Program-made: the position numbers and the translations under genes
The notes under the pieces: generated by a model
Database searches by the model: none
Told to the model about the DNA's origin: nothing
What the model saw: only the letters and a program-made list of their open reading frames with translations
Part shown: piece by piece, positions 4,657 through 6,121 of the stretch
Layout of the letters: each line of letters starts with the position of its first letter
Numbering within the stretch: position 1 is the stretch's first letter
Assembly (NCBI GenBank): GCA_900551465.1
Contig: URWL01000134.1
Coordinates: 1-6,121 of the forward strand
Source of the DNA: an uncultured Blautia sp.
Lineage (GTDB): Bacteria > Bacillota > Clostridia > Lachnospirales > Lachnospiraceae
DNA length: 6,121 nt
Direction of reading: 5' to 3'

Positions 4657-5597
4657 ACAAGCATTCCTCCGTTTCTCTGGATTTTCCTTACGCTCATTGC
4701 TTCATAACCTTTCGCTGTGGCACAGATGTCTCGTACAATCGTTACACGGCTCTTGTCATATTCCCCAAAATTCTGGATCATACAACCGCCACCGCCGACC
4801 ACATACAGACGCATCAGTTCTGGATTGTATTCCCGTTCTCTCAGCTTATGGAAGATTTCTTTCGTATAATCTCCGGCAGCTTTACGAATGACTGTCAGAT
4901 ATTTTTCACCAATATCTGCTGTCCCGGTACGGATCACCTGCTCAATCACCAGATCATCCACCACTGTTCCCAGTTCTTTCAGCAAGGATTCCCTGACTGC
5001 AAGCACACACTGGTGTGTTCCATATTTCTCTGTAAAGCATTTCTTCTCTAATGGACGGGAATTATTGATATACATGATATTCATAGTTCCGTTTCCAATA
5101 TCTGCCAGCATGTTGATACCTTTAAAATCCTGTAAGCGGTAAAAGGCTGCTGCAAATCCCTGTGGGTAAATATCAGCACCTGCAAACTCCACATGATATT
5201 CTTTATTGCGGAATGTAAAATCCACACATTCATTCTGGAGAAGATATTTCTGGAAATCTTCTTTCTGTGTAGCTACCCAGGTAAGTGGAAGTCCGGCTGC
5301 AATGTGTACCTTTGCCCGATTCATACCTTTCCCATCCAGTTCCCTTGCGATAGCCGCCAGTGTCAGCACATAATAGTCCTCGTCCTGCGTTTTTTCTGCA
5401 CAGAACTCCTTGTGTTCCTCTCCGATCTGGTAATACATGCCATTGTAAACAAGAAGATTATTCTGGAAGATTGGCTCCTTGTCATATCTGGCTACACCAG
5501 ATGGAAAGCATCTGGTGGCTGTTTTCATGTTTCCATACCCATGATCAATCCCGATCACCATAACTGTCTCATTATTGTTGTTTTTCATCATTCTCAT
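4653..5597 (-). CDS. parM: ParM/StbA-type actin-like plasmid segregation ATPase
   Basis: This protein of 314 residues (316 if started two codons earlier at 5603) polymerises with ATP and pushes plasmid copies apart. Actin-fold motifs are visible, numbered from 5603. Phosphate 1 is IGIDHGYGNMK (17-27, D20). GLPLTW is at 104-109. Phosphate 2 is ADIGNGTMN (167-175, D168). The adenosine-binding loop is VVGGGG (268-273). The length matches ParM/Alp proteins. The start at 5597 is preferred because GAGG lies seven bases upstream, whereas it is only one base from the ATG at 5603. An AAGAAAG further upstream could serve 5603 instead. It is followed without a gap by parR. Together with the primase upstream it indicates an element that replicates and segregates on its own, at least for part of its life cycle (inference). 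Confidence 0.88.
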   Translation of the reverse strand: MRMMKNNNNETVMVIGIDHGYGNMKTATRCFPSGVARYDKEPIFQNNLLVYNGMYYQIGEEHKEFCAEKTQDEDYYVLTLAAIARELDGKGMNRAKVHIAAGLPLTWVATQKEDFQKYLLQNECVDFTFRNKEYHVEFAGADIYPQGFAAAFYRLQDFKGINMLADIGNGTMNIMYINNSRPLEKKCFTEKYGTHQCVLAVRESLLKELGTVVDDLVIEQVIRTGTADIGEKYLTVIRKAAGDYTKEIFHKLREREYNPELMRLYVVGGGGCMIQNFGEYDKSRVTIVRDICATAKGYEAMSVRKIQRNGGMLV

Positions 5598-5693
5598 AAT
5601 CATACCTCATACTTTCTTAATATTTATTTTTTACTTTCTCCCAAATTCGGGAAAAACCTATATTGGTATCAGCTAAAACGTTGATATATGAAA

Positions 5694-5804
5694 AAGGGCA
5701 GTCAGTGTAAAAAAAGCAAAATTTTATGTACTCTGGCAGCTATCTTTGTTATTTCTCCTGCTCCGGTAACATTTCTTTTTGCTTATTTTGCCCTAAATGC
5801 CCTT
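5694..5804. repeat. 28-bp imperfect inverted repeat around the primase stop and parM leader
   Basis: The arm at 5694-5721 (starts AAGGGCA, ends AAGCAAAA) and the reverse complement of 5777-5804 have the same length with no gaps. They agree at 23 of 28 positions, with seven matching bases at one end and eight at the other. The arms are 55 bases apart. The right arm covers the primase stop codon (5793-5795). It could act as a transcript hairpin between primase and parM, or as a pair of protein-binding sites. In the minus transcript the distal arm includes a run of seven T, so weak termination is possible. Confidence 0.6.
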
Positions 5805-6121
5805 AATTCCCTGATTCATATTTAATTGTAACTGTTTATAATCTGTATCTATTTCTTCAAAAGGTATTCTTTCTTCTGGATCTACAGGACAAAAATCTTC
5901 TTCCTTAACTGCAATATCCTGATAATAGAATTCACCATTGTACTGCTTCAGAAGGAAACCTTTATCTGTCATATTCCTGAAAAAGTTGGATTTACCATGC
6001 CCCTGTCTGCCATTCTCTTTGCAGTATTCCTCATACATATGGAACACTTCACTTCGTTTCAAACGTTTTCCTTTGGCACGCACCAATGACTCATCAATAA
6101 AAGCACAGATACTATCTGACG
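5793..6121 (-). CDS. Phage/plasmid primase-helicase (P4/D5 family), C-terminal end only
   Basis: Only the last 109 residues lie in the window; the frame is open to the edge, so the true start is outside. The first TTG in frame (6086) is not a convincing start because the frame continues upstream in good coding sequence (SICAFIDESLVRAKG). The segment FIDESLVRAKGKRLKRSEVF, then YEEYCKENGR and NFFRNMTDKGF, has the pattern of the winged-helix domain found at the C-terminus of P4-type primase-helicases of plasmids and phages (Pox_D5-like). The last 30 residues are acidic (EEDFCPVDPEERIPFEEID). These enzymes unwind and prime DNA at the element's own origin. The stop is TAG at 5795-5793. Assignment is from a fragment; another protein sharing this winged-helix domain cannot be excluded. 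Confidence 0.65.
   Translation of the reverse strand, partial: SDSICAFIDESLVRAKGKRLKRSEVFHMYEEYCKENGRQGHGKSNFFRNMTDKGFLLKQYNGEFYYQDIAVKEEDFCPVDPEERIPFEEIDTDYKQLQLNMNQGIKGI

Noticed and set aside
5635..5656. Inverted repeat TTTCTCCC/GGGAAAAA in the parM leader
   Set aside because: The stem is short with a mismatch and no T run follows on the minus strand; it may be chance in AT-rich DNA.

Overview
The window looks like part of the backbone of a mobilizable element (plasmid, or integrative mobilizable/conjugative element) from a low-GC gut Clostridia, most likely Lachnospiraceae. This is inferred from AT-rich DNA, AGGAGG-type ribosome binding sites, and protein families common there (ParM/StbA-like actin, MobC plus a MOBP-type relaxase, DUF6040). 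Every gene I can support is on the minus strand, so transcription runs from high to low coordinates. No integrase, transposase, rRNA, tRNA or CRISPR is visible.

Layout in transcription order. (1) 6121-5793: C-terminal end of a P4/D5-type plasmid or phage primase-helicase, cut by the window edge. (2) 5792-5604: short intergenic region; a 28-bp imperfect inverted repeat spans it and the primase stop. (3) 5597-4204: a two-gene actin-type partition operon, parM then parR, joined by an ATGA overlap. (4) 4203-3333: about 870 bases with no convincing gene but dense structure. It holds a cluster of TARCAG repeats just after parR (candidate parC/centromere), a field of perfect inverted repeats, a candidate oriT core, and three paralogous hairpins with compensatory base changes. 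(5) 3332-1119: the mobilization operon. mobC is split by an in-frame TAG. The MobA/VirD2-type relaxase follows. A DUF6040 coiled-coil membrane protein starts inside the relaxase gene and overlaps it out of frame by 449 bases. (6) 1118-890: intergenic, with a weak promoter candidate and a terminator-like hairpin. (7) 889-1: cargo, a lantibiotic-immunity ABC transporter, lanF (ATPase) followed by the start of lanE (permease), which runs off the window.

How it fits together: the primase-helicase and ParMR would replicate and segregate the element. MobC and the relaxase would nick oriT in the region upstream of mobC. DUF6040 may serve an accessory role in relaxosome or membrane docking. LanFE(G) would give the host immunity to lantibiotics made by neighbours. 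The observations most worth following are the long relaxase/DUF6040 overlap with its codon-usage signature, the covarying hairpin family, the candidate parC repeats and the amber codon in mobC.
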